64,000 nucleotides of DNA, taken from Hypoxylon rubiginosum (Eukaryota > Ascomycota > Sordariomycetes > Xylariales > Hypoxylaceae). Position numbers and translations under genes: made by a program. The notes beneath the pieces were generated by a model. That model saw only the letters and a program-made list of their open reading frames with translations, searched no databases and was not told the DNA's origin. The stretch spans positions 148,731 to 212,730 of the forward strand of contig CADCXA010000004.1 of assembly GCA_902806565.1 (NCBI GenBank), read 5' to 3'. Positions 10,108 through 21,639 of the stretch are shown here, piece after piece; position 1 is the first letter of the stretch, and every line of letters begins with the position of its first letter.

Positions 10108-13100
10108 ATTAACGGCGTTCCTCGCAGAGGTCTTCGCTTAATTGGTCGTCGAAAAGGGAGCTGGTTATACGATTCGGCGTATACTACGGAAACTCTGTTG
10201 CTTAAGAAGGTAAATCGAAGCGAGCAGAAGTCGGTAGGGAGTTGGTTGTGTAAATTATTCCAAGGACCGAAGGGCCTGGGTTGGTTGTACGTCTCGGGCG
10301 TGGAGCTACTGGCGCTCGGAATGGAGAAGCGACTGTAGAGCAGTGGATTGTGGTGGAGAAATCGAATCTGGGCCAGACGTGTAGGTGTAGATCAAGGGGA
10401 AAGGGGTAGGGGTATGCGGAGCAGTCCGTCGAAGATTCCGGAGGAGAGTTCCTGATATTAGACGAAGCTAAATAGTTAGGCTATCGCGAAGACGCAGTAG
10501 CGTAGCGTAGATAAGAGGAAAGTTTGCTTTGTCGAGTAATGTGTCACTTAACGGGTTCACATTTAACTATCTTGAAAGAAGAGTAGACTGGACAGTAGAG
10601 TAAAGAAGGTAAAGAAGAGAAACAACGCAAGAACACAAGCAGCAGAAAAGGAGAGGGCAAAGGAAAGTTAAAACAGGTTTGGGAAGTTCGGCCGATCAGG
10701 GATGGTTTATGGTTTATCATGCAAGTGCAAGATCGAGTGGCAATTTAATATTGTACAGATGTACGAACAGACGGAAATACAGCAAAAAATGGTCTAGAGT
10801 AGAGTGCCCAGAGTGCCCCAGGTGTTGAGTGGTTGGAGGTTTGTCCACTCCCGCACCTAGACTGCTAGGATACACGGTAACCATGCAGGTGGGTTGGTAC
10901 CTTATGTACCTATATGTACATACCTACAGGTAGGTGGTAGGTGGTAGGGGTAGGGGTAGGGGGTAGGGATCGTCGAGTCGCATCGCATAATGGATAAAAT
11001 GGGCGAATGGGGTTGCTATTGTTTACGGATCTTTTGTCTTATCGATCATTTTGCCTTGTTTATTATTCTATTATGATGTATAGCTGCATATCTAACCGTA
11101 ACTTTCAACCTCCCCTTTCATCGCCTTTTGACCAACCTCTTAGTGACAATACCAGAACATCCCACATCATATTTTTGTCTGCTGGCATGGAAAGAGTGGA
11201 AGAAATAAGAGGCTATATTATTGATTTTTATCAACCACCAGATTGGTTACCGAGACACATTTCACACCTGCCAATTCCTATCGGCAATAGATTACGTCGC
11301 TACAATAGATACCGCCGGGGGGCTGCATACATATCGCACATGGCCATATTCCACAAACAACAGCTATGTACATACACACATAGTACATAATGTAGCTGCA
11401 AGACACTGCTGCAGGACCCTGAAATCCTTCTGCGCCAGGAACATTATCCCGGTTAACCAGTTTGCCAGGTACAAGAAGAAAAGAAAAAAAAAGGGATGAC
11501 GAACCATTTCGTTTCGTACAGCGTGACTTGAATGCCATCATCAACCCATTACTTCATTCTGGGTCCAGTAAATTACAATATCCCTTATCAAATTCAAACC
11601 GTCCGTATTACGACGATGCTGCGCCTCTTCGTGCCCCGTCTTGCCCGTTTCAACAAGCGCTCCCGAATATCCAGTCGGTTATCGCACAGCAATAAGACGT
11701 TCCAGACTTGGAGCTTGGCCGCCGGCTCATTGGACTTGCCAGGGGTTTGGACAAGATGCCTCTTTATACGCATACATCTCGCAAGAGACTGATCAGCTGC
11801 ATACGATATGCCATTGGGCGAAAAGCTGTTACTATTCAATGTTTGTAATTCGTATAATACCGACCTGCCTCCATCCTTAGACCTGTCAAGCCTGTTGAGT
11901 ATGGTGTCTTGCGAGCAGTTTCCAGATAGATCCGTTAGTGCGTCCATGAATTCTATCATTTCCCTCACCCGCTTGAAGCCAGATGTCTGGCACAATACAC
12001 AGACTTTACAATATCGGCTATTATAAATTTATAACACTGTATGTACATAGTACAAGGTCTGAACTGCGGCTTTCAACTGGCGCGCGGCAAAGTGACGAAT
12101 CAAAATCCTCTCCAGGCCAAAACCCATAGTTCGGCTTAACACCAGTTCCCATAGACGCTTCTTGTCGAAACCCCTTTTTCATGGTCCTAAACCGTTTCAG
12201 CTTCAAGATGCCCTCTCCAGTCGTCGATCACGCATTGCTATTCATCTGATCACAGGTTCTATGACATAATGCCCCGTGCTTCCCGCGAATCCATGATGAG
12301 AGCCTGCATCCCTTAAGGGGTTATGCTTATAAATTCGAATCTGCCCGGCTGCACCGACTGAACAGATACTCTTACAACTCGCTTTTCTGTTGACAACTTG
12401 TGAACGCATTTGCTACACAATGGCATGACCAGTCTCAGTATTTGGACACGCAGCTTTAGACTGACCTTGATACGAGATTATCCAGCAGACCAGTCACTGA
12501 ATCGTTGTAAAGCCCATATCGAAGCCGAGGAAGTTACCTTTACCTTTCAAAGAGATTGTGGCAACGATGCCGACAGCATTCTTCAAAAACTCTCATAGCA
12601 AGATATACGTGGATCAAGCCTAAAGAAAGGGTTCCATCGTAAACTTTCAACCCCGGATTCAGGATTCAGGTCAGAGATCTTACTACACGTCTCATCAGGA
12701 TTCTTAAGTGGTTCTAGAAAACTAAGATGCAACCTAATCCTGATCTAACGTCAACCAATCTTACGCCAGCAATGACTGACCTGGGTTTTCCTTAATCGTA
12801 CGTGGTAGGACGGCACGCGACCGTAGTCGTTGTCTCTTCCAACACGAAGCAGAAGTTGCTTTTTCTTCTTTTTTCCCTTCCTTTTTTTGATTTTGATTCG
12901 CTTTCATGTACATTTCGTATTGGTGTCTCAACGTCTTATGCCAATGATGGACATCCAGACAGTCCAACGTGTTTACCATCAAAGGTGGTTTCTCAATCTC
13001 TCCAGGGCGGCAAGCAACCTACATGAGAAGCCATCACCACACTTGGATGATATTGAGTTCGCTGGTGAGCCAGAAGAATCCAATGGGGACCGCCGATGCA

Positions 13101-13631
13101 CGACAGCAAGGACCCCTGAATATGCCAAGACGGTCTGATGCCATCCACATGCATGTCTTCCGGTCCTGATCTCCCACGTGCCAATGAGATTCGCTTCCCG
13201 ACAGCTGTTGCTGGTCACCGCCAAGACTGTGTCTCTCACACCTGGCTTATCGGGTTAAGCGGCCCTGAGCGGCCCAGATGTTAGCGTTATCTCGATCAAG
13301 CTGAAGTTCTCTGCATTCGGTGATACTTGTGCTGCATAGCGGTACGCAGGAGCTGCTCGCTGGAGTCAGGTACCTTATCGTAGGATACCGCCGCTCTGGT
13401 CCCGGCGGGTCATGAATGAATCGGGAAGGAAGCTCGGGGAAGATTAGGACTGCGCCAAGCTTCAAGAAATATTTTACTGGGGGTGAGCGTGAGCTGATGA
13501 TATTTAAAGCCAATCCTCGCCAGCCAGCTCAAGGTAGGTAGAGAGCTGTTGATTCCCCAGTGTGTTGGCAATACCTAAGTCTTATAGACCATCCAGATAC
13601 ACAATTGGGCAGTCGATTGAGCGGTATCATC
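10108..13631. other. Long gene-free stretch (3.5 kb)
   Basis: This lies between the divergent BAR and 5'-nucleotidase-like genes. The first 450 bp likely contain the BAR leader. A GGTAGG/GGGTAGG repeat tract lies at about 10920-10970, and poly-T/poly-A rich stretches occur near 11480 and 12860. Open frames of up to 133 codons (11594-11995, minus) show no recognisable motif and are within chance range. Confidence 0.4.
10905..10970. repeat. TACCTACAGGTAGG / GGGTAGG simple repeat
   Basis: The sequence passes from TACCTATATGTACATACC into repeated GGTAGGTGGTAGG and GGGGTAGGGG units. It looks telomere-like but the unit is not the fungal TTAGGG. It belongs with the TACCTAGGTA-type motifs seen elsewhere in intergenic DNA. 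Confidence 0.6.
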
Positions 13632-15459
13632 ATGGTTCGCGTATCTGCTCTCCGCTTTCTCGCCTTCGCGGTCGCTAGCTTCGTCGGATTGTCCTCGGCC
13701 GAAGACTCGCTGTACAGCAGACGCCTGTCGAAACGCTTCATTGACAGCGATGGCAACTACAACATCTCATTCTATCACGTGAACGACGTTCACGCTCACT
13801 TGGATGAGTTCTCTTCCTCGGGAACCGACTGCACAAGCCCCGAGAAAGGTTGCTACAGCGGATACGCTCGTATCAAGACCGTCATTGAAGACACACGGCC
13901 GGAGCACCAAGACAGCTTATGGCTCAACGTGGGCGATGAGTTCCAGGGTACGCTATTCTATACATTCTACGGCGGGGAGAAAATTGCCGACACCCTCAAC
14001 CAGATGGGCTTCGACGCCATGACACTTGGGAACCACGAATTCGACGGCGGCGACGAGCCGCTGGGCGACTTTTTGAAGAACTTGACCTTTCCCATTATTT
14101 CTGCCAATATTGTCTCGGATAACGAGAAGCTGAACTCTACCATCAAGCCCTACCACATCTTTGAGGAGTACCAGCTCGCCGTCATAGGCGTTACGACCGA
14201 GACGACGTCGGGAATCAGCAACCCTGGTGACGGTACAAAGTTCACCGACGCCATTGCTGCTGTGCAGGCTTCGATTGACGAGATCCGTAGTACTACCAAC
14301 ATTACGCGCATCGCGGCCATTACGCACATCGGATACGAGGTGGACAAGCGTCTGGCCCAGGAGACAACAGGTCTTCAGCTCATCATAGGGGGCCACAGTC
14401 ACACGCTTCTCGGTGACATGGAGGGTGCCGAGGGCAAGTACCCTACCATCGAGACGAATAAGGACGGCGACGAGGTCTTCATTGTTACCGCTTACCGATG
14501 GGGCGAGTACCTGGGCTACATTGATGTCACGTATGATCCTGACGGCAAGATCCTTGCGTACCACGGAGCTCCCATCCACCTGACGAACACTACCGAGCAG
14601 GATGAAGACCTCCAGGAGCAGATCGACGAATGGAGAGTTCCATTTGAAGCATTTGCCGCCCAGCAAGTCGGCTCTACCAATGTTGTACTCGACCAGTCCA
14701 CTTGTCAGAAACAAGAATGCACCCTAGGTGACTTGGTCTCCGAGTAAGTCTCTCACCGAGCCTATGAATTTACCTATCCTTTGTTCCAATGATCTTAATG
14801 TACTAACGTGTGTTCCCAGCGCGCTCCTGCAATATCGTATTGACGGAGGTAGCGATGCGGCCTTCGCGCTTGTCAACGCAGGTGGTATTCGCGCCACCAT
14901 AGACGCGGGGCCTATCACCCGCGGACAAGTCCTAACCTCGTTTCCGTTCGGCAACGCCGTGGTCGAAGTGACCTACAGCGGCGCGGACCTGTGGAAAATC
15001 TTCGAGGGTCTCGCTAGCGGCATCAACCAGTTCAACCAGGAGGAGATCACAAGTTTCTTTCAAATCAGCCGCGGCATCAAGGTCGAGTATAACCCGGATA
15101 ACGCCGTCGGTTCGCGGCTCGTGCGTCTTACGATCGGGGACGCCCCCGTTGACCAGGCGGCCGAGTACAAGGTCGTGACAGTTGACTTCATCACCGGTGG
15201 GGGCGATAACATCTTGGAACCAGTTGACGATGTGATATCATTGGATACTATGGAAGAAGTACTAGTCGAGTACATCCAGAAGGCGAGTCCGATTGACTTT
15301 CAGCTCGACGGTCGTATCGCCACTGTACAAGGTAGCGCGAATGAGAGCAGTACCAGCGCCAATGGTACAGATACCAGCGGTGCCGGGCACGTGAGCGGTA
15401 TTTCCTCGTCAGTTGTTCTTCCGTTCTTCACGACTCTGTTGGCTTTTATAATATCTTGA
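13632..15459 (+). CDS. Secreted GPI-anchored 5'-nucleotidase-like metallophosphoesterase
   Basis: An extracellular or cell-wall metallophosphoesterase of the UshA/CD73 family that removes phosphate from nucleotides; 583 residues. Exons are 13632-14743 and 14820-15459, with a GTAAGT donor, TACTAAC branch site and CCCAG acceptor. The signal peptide is about residues 1-23 (LRFLAFAVASFVGLSSA). Metal-site motifs in order are NDVHAHL (51-57), NVGDEFQGTLF, LGNHEFDGG, THIGYEVD and GGHSHTLLG. The C-terminal 5_nucleotid_C domain includes VNAGGIRATI and DFITGGGDN. The tail is Ser/Thr/Gly-rich and ends in a hydrophobic stretch (VVLPFFTTLLAFIIS), a GPI-attachment pattern. The signal-peptide Met is preferred over an in-frame ATG at 13560. 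Exact substrate (nucleotide or other phosphate ester) is not proven. Confidence 0.9.
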
Positions 15460-16544
15460 AAGCATATATCTGTACATATATTGAATAAACGAGGTCATAT
15501 GTTCATCTATTTTCTCGTACTTGATGTGATCATGGGTATGCCGTTCATCGCCCCAGTGAGGGAGTAAGGTCTTCCTTCTGAGTTCCAAGGCATGACCAAG
15601 TTATTTCATCTTCGATTTTCATCCTTACCTTGAACCTGCGTATCGAGGGCTTCTTGATCAATAAGGAGTAGTTCCGAGTACTCTTATGGAGCGAACGTGA
15701 TATTCTCTGAATCCCCGTTCCAATGAGGACCTTTTGAATGATAGCACTACTGACGGCCGAAGATGACAATACGAAGCGAGTGTAGGAAGATTACCTTATA
15801 TGTATATCTAAAGAACGCTTAGAAATGAGACACAGTGAGGTTTTAAGGAAATCCTCTGAAATCATGAGGAGAGCTAGAAGCACGCAACACAATATCTCAT
15901 CGTACGGCATCATTCAATAAATCATGGCACCTTTTAAAGCCGCTACTTGTCCTATTAGTGGTGATGTCGGAATTGATCCCTTTACGAGGGCAGCTTGTTG
16001 GGATGTTGATACCATAGTCAGGTTTGACTCGGATTGTGACAAGTATCGTGTCTGACGTTGCGATCCATGGGTATACTGAAATGACTTGGACGAATCTGTC
16101 TGGATCGCCAGAACAGAGAGAGCGGCAAGTAGCACAAACGGGTAAGTGATTGTTGGAGCACGTAGAGAATACATATGGCAGCTGGACTTTTGAGAGAGAA
16201 TAACTTTCAGTAGTCATGATGACAGCTCTTTTCACCATACGCCTCACCCCCTGTGTAAGGAATCAGGGACTTACTTGAGCTCAGCAGTCGTGGTTGGATT
16301 GTCAATCGAGGATGTGTAGAAACCATATAAACCTGTGTCGTACCAATCGGTGCTGTTGGGCATCTCTCTTTAATCCCTATACCGTAGCATTCCTCTCTAC
16401 CCTCATCCTAAATGTAAAGATGGAACAAGGCAATTGGCACTGAATGAACGCGATAGCGATACCGGCGGTCCTTTGGTTGGACGAAGCAAACTGCTGCCAG
16501 ACTGCCGGATATAAGCGAGCTTAACTGAAACTGACGAATAAGAC
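15460..16544. other. Intergenic stretch, no supported gene
   Basis: About 1.1 kb between the phosphoesterase and tRNA-Cys. Several minus-strand frames of 75-116 codons overlap, but none shows family motifs or a convincing intron structure. Confidence 0.4.
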
Positions 16545-16616
16545 GGATCGGTAGCTCAGTGGTAGAGCAGTGGATTGCAGATCCAAAGGTCGCGTGTTCG
16601 ATCCACGCTCGGTCCT
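16545..16616 (+). tRNA. tRNA-Cys (anticodon GCA)
   Basis: A full cloverleaf can be drawn without an intron. The acceptor stem GGATCGG pairs with TCGGTCC (G-T pairs at the fourth and seventh positions), the D arm is GCTC-AGTGGTA-GAGC, the anticodon loop is TTGCAGA, and the T arm is GCGTG-TTCGATC-CACGC. The discriminator base is T, as is usual for tRNA-Cys. The base pair at the foot of the anticodon stem (G-A) is mismatched. The pol III internal boxes are intact. Confidence 0.93.
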
Positions 16617-17121
16617 TCATTATAGGCGCGTACGATGCGCAACTTCCAGTATTGCATTACGTAGATGTCATGATACGTAATTTTCTTTTACATTTTTTCT
16701 TCTTCTCCCTTTTTGCATATCTTCGTATGCATTGGCGCATATCGGTTCACGTGCACGTCTGGGGTAGACTTTGCATACATGTATTTAACCCGATGTAATA
16801 ACAGTACGTTAGGTGGTTCTTTATCGGATACAACGCTCTGTTTGCGTAAACCTGGGACTTGGATCTTGGATGTTGCGTCGCACATAACAATAACTGCCAG
16901 ACTGCCATTGTATCCAAAGCGAACAAATCAATCCTCTCTCACTTCTCCCTCGATTACTGCATTGAGAACTTGTTTCTGGACTATTAATCAACTTAGGTAC
17001 TCTAATCTGGCTACAAGCCAAGCTCTACCTCCCATCTGGCGCATATCGAACTCCCGTCTCGCATCTCGACCTGGTGGCCACAGTCTGGCTTCGGCTGGCT
17101 GCAGCGTCTTAGGTATTCATC
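16617..17121. promoter_or_regulatory. Upstream region of cyclin H gene
   Basis: 505 bp without a supported open frame between tRNA-Cys and the cyclin gene. It holds pyrimidine-rich stretches (TTTTTTCTTCTTCTCCC near 16694) and presumably the cyclin promoter. No distinct motif could be assigned. Confidence 0.4.
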
Positions 17122-18239
17122 ATGGCTACTGAAGATGCTCGATACAGACAGTCCAGCCAGTACCGGCTTTGGTCTTTTACCCCGTCCCACCTCTCTACCC
17201 TTCGCGAGAAGACCAACACCCTTGCGCGTACTCACATCTCCAACCGCATGCGCGCCTCAGATCCTCCCGTCGACCCTCTTCCCGACTTTCTGACGCCTGC
17301 CGAAGAATATAAGATTCTCAACCACTTTACTCTCGAGCTACTACGCGCCGCTCCTTACTGCCAGCTGCCCACCGATATCCAAGCTACCGCCGCCATCTTC
17401 TTGCGGCGCTTCTACGTTACCAATAGCGTCATGACCTATCCGCCACAGGAACTTATTAAGACCTGCCTATTCTTTGGGTGTAAGGCCGAAGGTTGTTTTA
17501 TGCGGGTACAGAAGATTGCCGACACTTTCCCCAACACCACGGGCGAGATGATACTGGCTGCCGAGTACGTGCTCTGTCAAGGCATCCGTTTCGCCTTCGA
17601 CGTGCGACACCCCTTCCGCGCCCTAGAAGGGGCAATAATAGAACTCAGAAGGCTGGGGGACTTCGACGACGACAGGCTCAACCGGGCGCACAAGAAGACG
17701 AGAGAGATCTTGAAGTTCAGTCCCCTGGTCACCGACGTCTACTTTCACTACACTCCGAGTCAGATCATGTACGCAGCTATGGCTATGGCCGACGAGGGAT
17801 TGGTGCACCGTATGATGCGAGAAGCGTTTGCAGGCCAAGGCGAAGAGGTAAAGGACAAAATATGGGGTGTGATAGATAATTGCAGGGCCATGCTGGAGAA
17901 AGAGCCCCCCGAGAAGATGTCAACTTATTGGAACGGTGTAAGTCCATTCCGTGACTGTTTTCTATTAAATCATGGCTCCAGGCTAACCATGGACAATAGC
18001 CGGATGGCGCCAAGGCCATCAAAGGCTTGAGGAAGAAGCTCACTAAGTGTCGGGACCCTGACCGAGTTGATTTGGTCGCTCTGCAGAAGGCGCGGCGAGA
18101 GCAGGCATCACAGAATCAGAAGTCGAAAGGAGACCCCAATGTGGATGAGAAGGTATTTGGAAACGGAAACGACCAGGAGCGAGAGTCCAAGAGACGAAAG
18201 GTCGCTACAGACGGAGACGTGTTTGGCCCTCCCTTGTGA
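17122..18239 (+). CDS. Cyclin H, TFIIH/CAK subunit (Ccl1/Mcs2-like)
   Basis: The regulatory cyclin of the CDK-activating kinase that forms part of TFIIH, phosphorylates the RNA polymerase II CTD and activates cell-cycle CDKs in the nucleus. Exons 17122-17937 and 18000-18239 give 351 residues; the 62-nt intron has GTAAGT and AATAG borders. The N terminus YRQSSQYRLWSFTP is the cyclin H signature helix. The first cyclin fold is at about 50-160 (AAIFLRRFYVTNSVMTYPPQ, LFFGCKAEG) and the second at about 160-270 (LCQGIRFAFDVRHPFRALEG, YTPSQIMYAAMAMA). The short second exon encodes a basic tail with SKRRKV, a likely nuclear localisation signal. The gene looks intact and is probably housekeeping. Confidence 0.92.
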
Positions 18240-18529
18240 GTGCGACCACTGTTTAACACGTCACGGAGAGATGGGGTTCAGTGGCCTTGTCCGAGAGACA
18301 TCGCGTATATGTACCTCCCAGACGACAGCTCGGCAAGTTAATATGGCCCATGCAACCCACAACGAAGGCGAGGTAGTTGACCAGAGCGTCAGCTCATGAA
18401 ACCAACGAATAATTCAATTTCATTCACTGGCTTCGTATCATAACACTCATTGTTTTGTTCATATATTAATCCTTTCGACTATCACTCAGCATCATTAGCC
18501 CTCCTAAACCGTTTCGCCATCGGTAGAAG

Positions 18530-20408
18530 TTACGCCTCACCCTTGAGCCCTTCCATCTTCTTCTCTTGCTGTTCCTCTTTTTCCTCGAGGATCACATCGG
18601 CAGGAATACGATCTGGCGTTGCGTTGACTAGGACCAACATCGGACCCAGAGCAGCGGCCATAAGAGCGAACGTGACGCAACTAGAAATGACAATTAGCCT
18701 GCTGATTGACAACTTGCACGGATACATGGATACATACAATCCAATTAGAGGATTGGCCTTGATTTGGGTGTTCATGCCGTATGAGATAGCTTGACCAACG
18801 GCCTCGAGACATCTGGCAAATATGTTAGCTACCTTATGTACTGGACCACAGGTGTATATTGGGTTCTATGGACATACCGGAACGCGGCGCCGTTTCTAAC
18901 ATTGGACTGAGCATCGGTCGCGAACGAGGACAAAAGCCAGTACATGTAAGATTGCGACAATGGACCCGTTGTCTGGACGAAGAAATAGGGTAAAAAGGAC
19001 GTGGCGTAGAGCGACTCGTCCCAGTCAATCTTGCCGGGGTTCGTGCCGTTGAACTTGACTTGCATGACGATAGACCAGATGTACACGCCCAGGTTGAGGA
19101 TGGCAACGGTAAACAGGCCGAGCTGCGCCCGACGGCGTTGGCTAAGAGACTTCATGTCGAGGATGAAACCGAGGCCGAAACATCCCACACTGTATTTGTT
19201 CAGAAAACGACGGGCACGGAGGCAAGAAGGGATATTACTCACATGCAGAAGAACGGCGAGATGAGCGAGGATAGGGCACGAGAACGGACAGTGAAGTACG
19301 TTCCTAAATACGTGGACCAAGTACCACTGTAGAAGAATGACCAAACCGCCCAAAGAGCGGAAAGCAAGATGAGCTTTGAAGACATGGTAAACCTGATGAG
19401 CTTGGACTCTTGCTTGAACGTGAGCTTCTCCGAGACGAGAATGCGCGTCCCGTCGGATCGCACAACCCGCTCGAGAGGAGATATGAGGAAGGCGAATGGC
19501 AGGGCTAGACTTTCGATGATCAAGAATGCGATGTAAGTATCGGGCGTGACTCCGCCAACGACACCCTTTACGTGGTTCTTGGACAGGCTTGAGAGAAGAG
19601 CGGTCATTAGCATTTCGTTCCCTTCCTCGATGGCACCGTACTGGGATAACTTACTTAATTGCGCCTCCTACCAGTTGTCCGAGATTTCTGGCGACGATCC
19701 ATAGAGCCAGGTACTTGCCACGAGCACCGGATGGCGCCAAAGACATGATGGACCCGGACTCTGCAACATACCAACAGCCACTACCAATGCCGGTGAAGAA
19801 ACTGCCGAAAATAAGGTACTATAAGAAGACCCCGTGTTAGAATCTCTCATGCGGGATCGATGAACTGCAGTATCATCTTTTTCCCCCGGGGCTACTCACC
19901 CACTGAGTTCCGAACTTGCTGTTGCAGTAATAAGACGAGCCGCGGATGGGAAATGACATTGCGCCGACAACTAGGGCCCATTTCGTCCCGAGCTTGTTGA
20001 CGATGGGTCCACCGAACAAGCAGACAATAGCCAGCATAGCATAGTTGATAGCGGTCCTGTTGAAGAATGACTCGTTAGCATTTCATTTCCCAGGGGATGT
20101 CGGACTTCTTTCGCGATGACATACGCTATGTTGGACGTTTGAGGAGTTGCCAACCCGCCACCACCGAGACCAGCGATCGCATCCGCCATAGCTGGCCCAC
20201 AGAATGCCTGCACACTCAGCAGGAGCATCTGTGTTAAACTGTGCTGATAGACCCGCTTCCACTTCGGAACAGCCTCTCTATACGCGTCCATGTCGACCAA
20301 CTCATCAGCATTGTTCGTCGGGTTCATTGGGAGCGAGCCCTGTCCCCGAAGAGCATCATCGTTGCCACCAGCATGGGTGTTGGGAGGTGCAGCGTCGAAC
20401 TTAGACAT
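18530..20408 (-). CDS. UNC93-like membrane protein (MFS fold), seven exons
   Basis: A multi-pass membrane protein of the fungal UNC93/DUF895 group in the major facilitator superfamily; substrate unknown. Exons on the minus strand: 20408-20125, 20056-19900, 19818-19655, 19587-19243, 19189-18878, 18812-18738 and 18680-18530, giving 495 residues; all six introns are 53-81 nt and join in phase. The N terminus is hydrophilic, followed by LLLSVQAFCGPAMADAIAGL, the loop GGPIVNKLGTKWALVVG (MFS-like), FGSFFTGIGSGCWYVAESG, ARGKYLALWIVARNLGQLVG and further hydrophobic helices to about residue 475. The C-terminal tail is Glu/Lys-rich and cytosolic-looking. It is transcribed away from the fructosyl amino acid oxidase across a 1.2 kb region. 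Confidence 0.88.
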
Positions 20409-21639
20409 GATGCCGGTGTCTGTTTGATCCTCACTGCCTGAAGTTGCGAGTGTAATGAGTTAGGAGTACCGAACCAAAAGCTGATGGCCACGAGTAAACA
20501 TTAATACGACCCTCTTCGGGATATATATATGTATCCCAGGTATATCTCGAATGCTAATGCCGCGTAGTAGCTCTCCTCCCCTTATCAGGGACAGCTTTGC
20601 TAATCCTTGGGCTTCCGTCTATCAGGGAGGCGTAGATTACGCCGTCCTTCTCCAAACCGGGGTAAACATCTCTCGGGGCCCCACAGAAGAACGAGAAATC
20701 TTTTACGTTATCAGATCTAACCAAGGGATACACGTGAGCATTGTACTCTATTGAAGCGCGATCTGGGTAGATAATAGTTCTCGTGCGGTCCATCTACGAA
20801 GCACGAATCCGCTACTCCTTTTTCTAACCAACCTCGACTAGCTGCCGTAGAAACCAAAGTCCCGGCTCGACATCACGCGATAGAACCTCTAGAATTAAAC
20901 CTACCTGGGGAATGATAGCAGTCCCAAATTCGCGGGAATCCCTTGGCCCTGACCCTCTAGCCTCAGTCTAAAGGACGTAAACTGGGACCAATGCCGACGC
21001 ATACAGCCAATGGCCTACGAGGACGGACTAAGAGTCACTAGCAGGGAGTCCGTCGTCATTTGAATCTTGTCCGATTTAGGTAATAGTAACAGTTCGGGCC
21101 CCCAGGGTCCAACCCACGTTCTCGAGCCTCTATCCACCATATAGAACTAAGGAGCAACCTATATACTCAGATGTTCAGCCCATTCTACAACACGAATAGA
21201 TAGGGAAGACGACGGGCGGACATTCAACTAAATATTGGTATTCTAGATTCATAATCTCTTATCTTGCTCGTTAAATATCAGGAGATTGAGCCCCCTTGGG
21301 TTAAGATAGCAGTTCGGGCGGGATCGGTAAGGTGAAAGACGAATATTCATATTGTCTAGCGTATACGTTCAGCTCCCCCACAACCCCAATTAATAGGCGA
21401 ATCCTCGCGGCAAATCATCAGTAAATCGTCGACACCAGCTAACGGTCTTGACCTCGACCCAGTGGACAGTGAGCCGATCTCATGGTCAACGTCGAGCCAC
21501 TCACGATTGATTATTGCGACTTCGCTTTTAGAAAGCCGGAGTTGTATGAGTTTATATTTGAAGGAATCATCCTATGAATATTTTCAGAACACAGAGTAAA
21601 TAGAGGTCAAACCAGACGACCTGACCGGCTAGTGACAAT
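20409..21639. promoter_or_regulatory. Divergent promoter region, UNC93-like / oxidase
   Basis: 1.23 kb without a supported gene between two outward-reading genes. It contains a near-palindromic TA-rich element GGGATATATATATGTATCCC at about 20518-20537, about 110 bp upstream of the UNC93-like start, which could act as a TATA region. No other site was recognised. Confidence 0.45.

Noticed and set aside
10920..10970. Telomere-like GGGTAGG repeats
   Set aside because: The unit does not match TTAGGG and genes continue on both sides; a simple repeat is the better reading.
11594..11995. 133-codon minus-strand frame
   Set aside because: No motif, no neighbouring exons with matching phase, and the length is within chance range for a 3.5 kb gene-free stretch.
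12830..13138. 102-codon plus-strand frame starting with a hydrophobic Phe/Leu run
   Set aside because: The hydrophobic run comes from a poly-pyrimidine tract; the rest has no protein-like pattern and other frames overlap.
15914..16174. 86-codon minus-strand frame with a hydrophobic N terminus resembling a small secreted protein
   Set aside because: Low-complexity mature part, overlapping equally long frames and no intron or family support; chance cannot be excluded.
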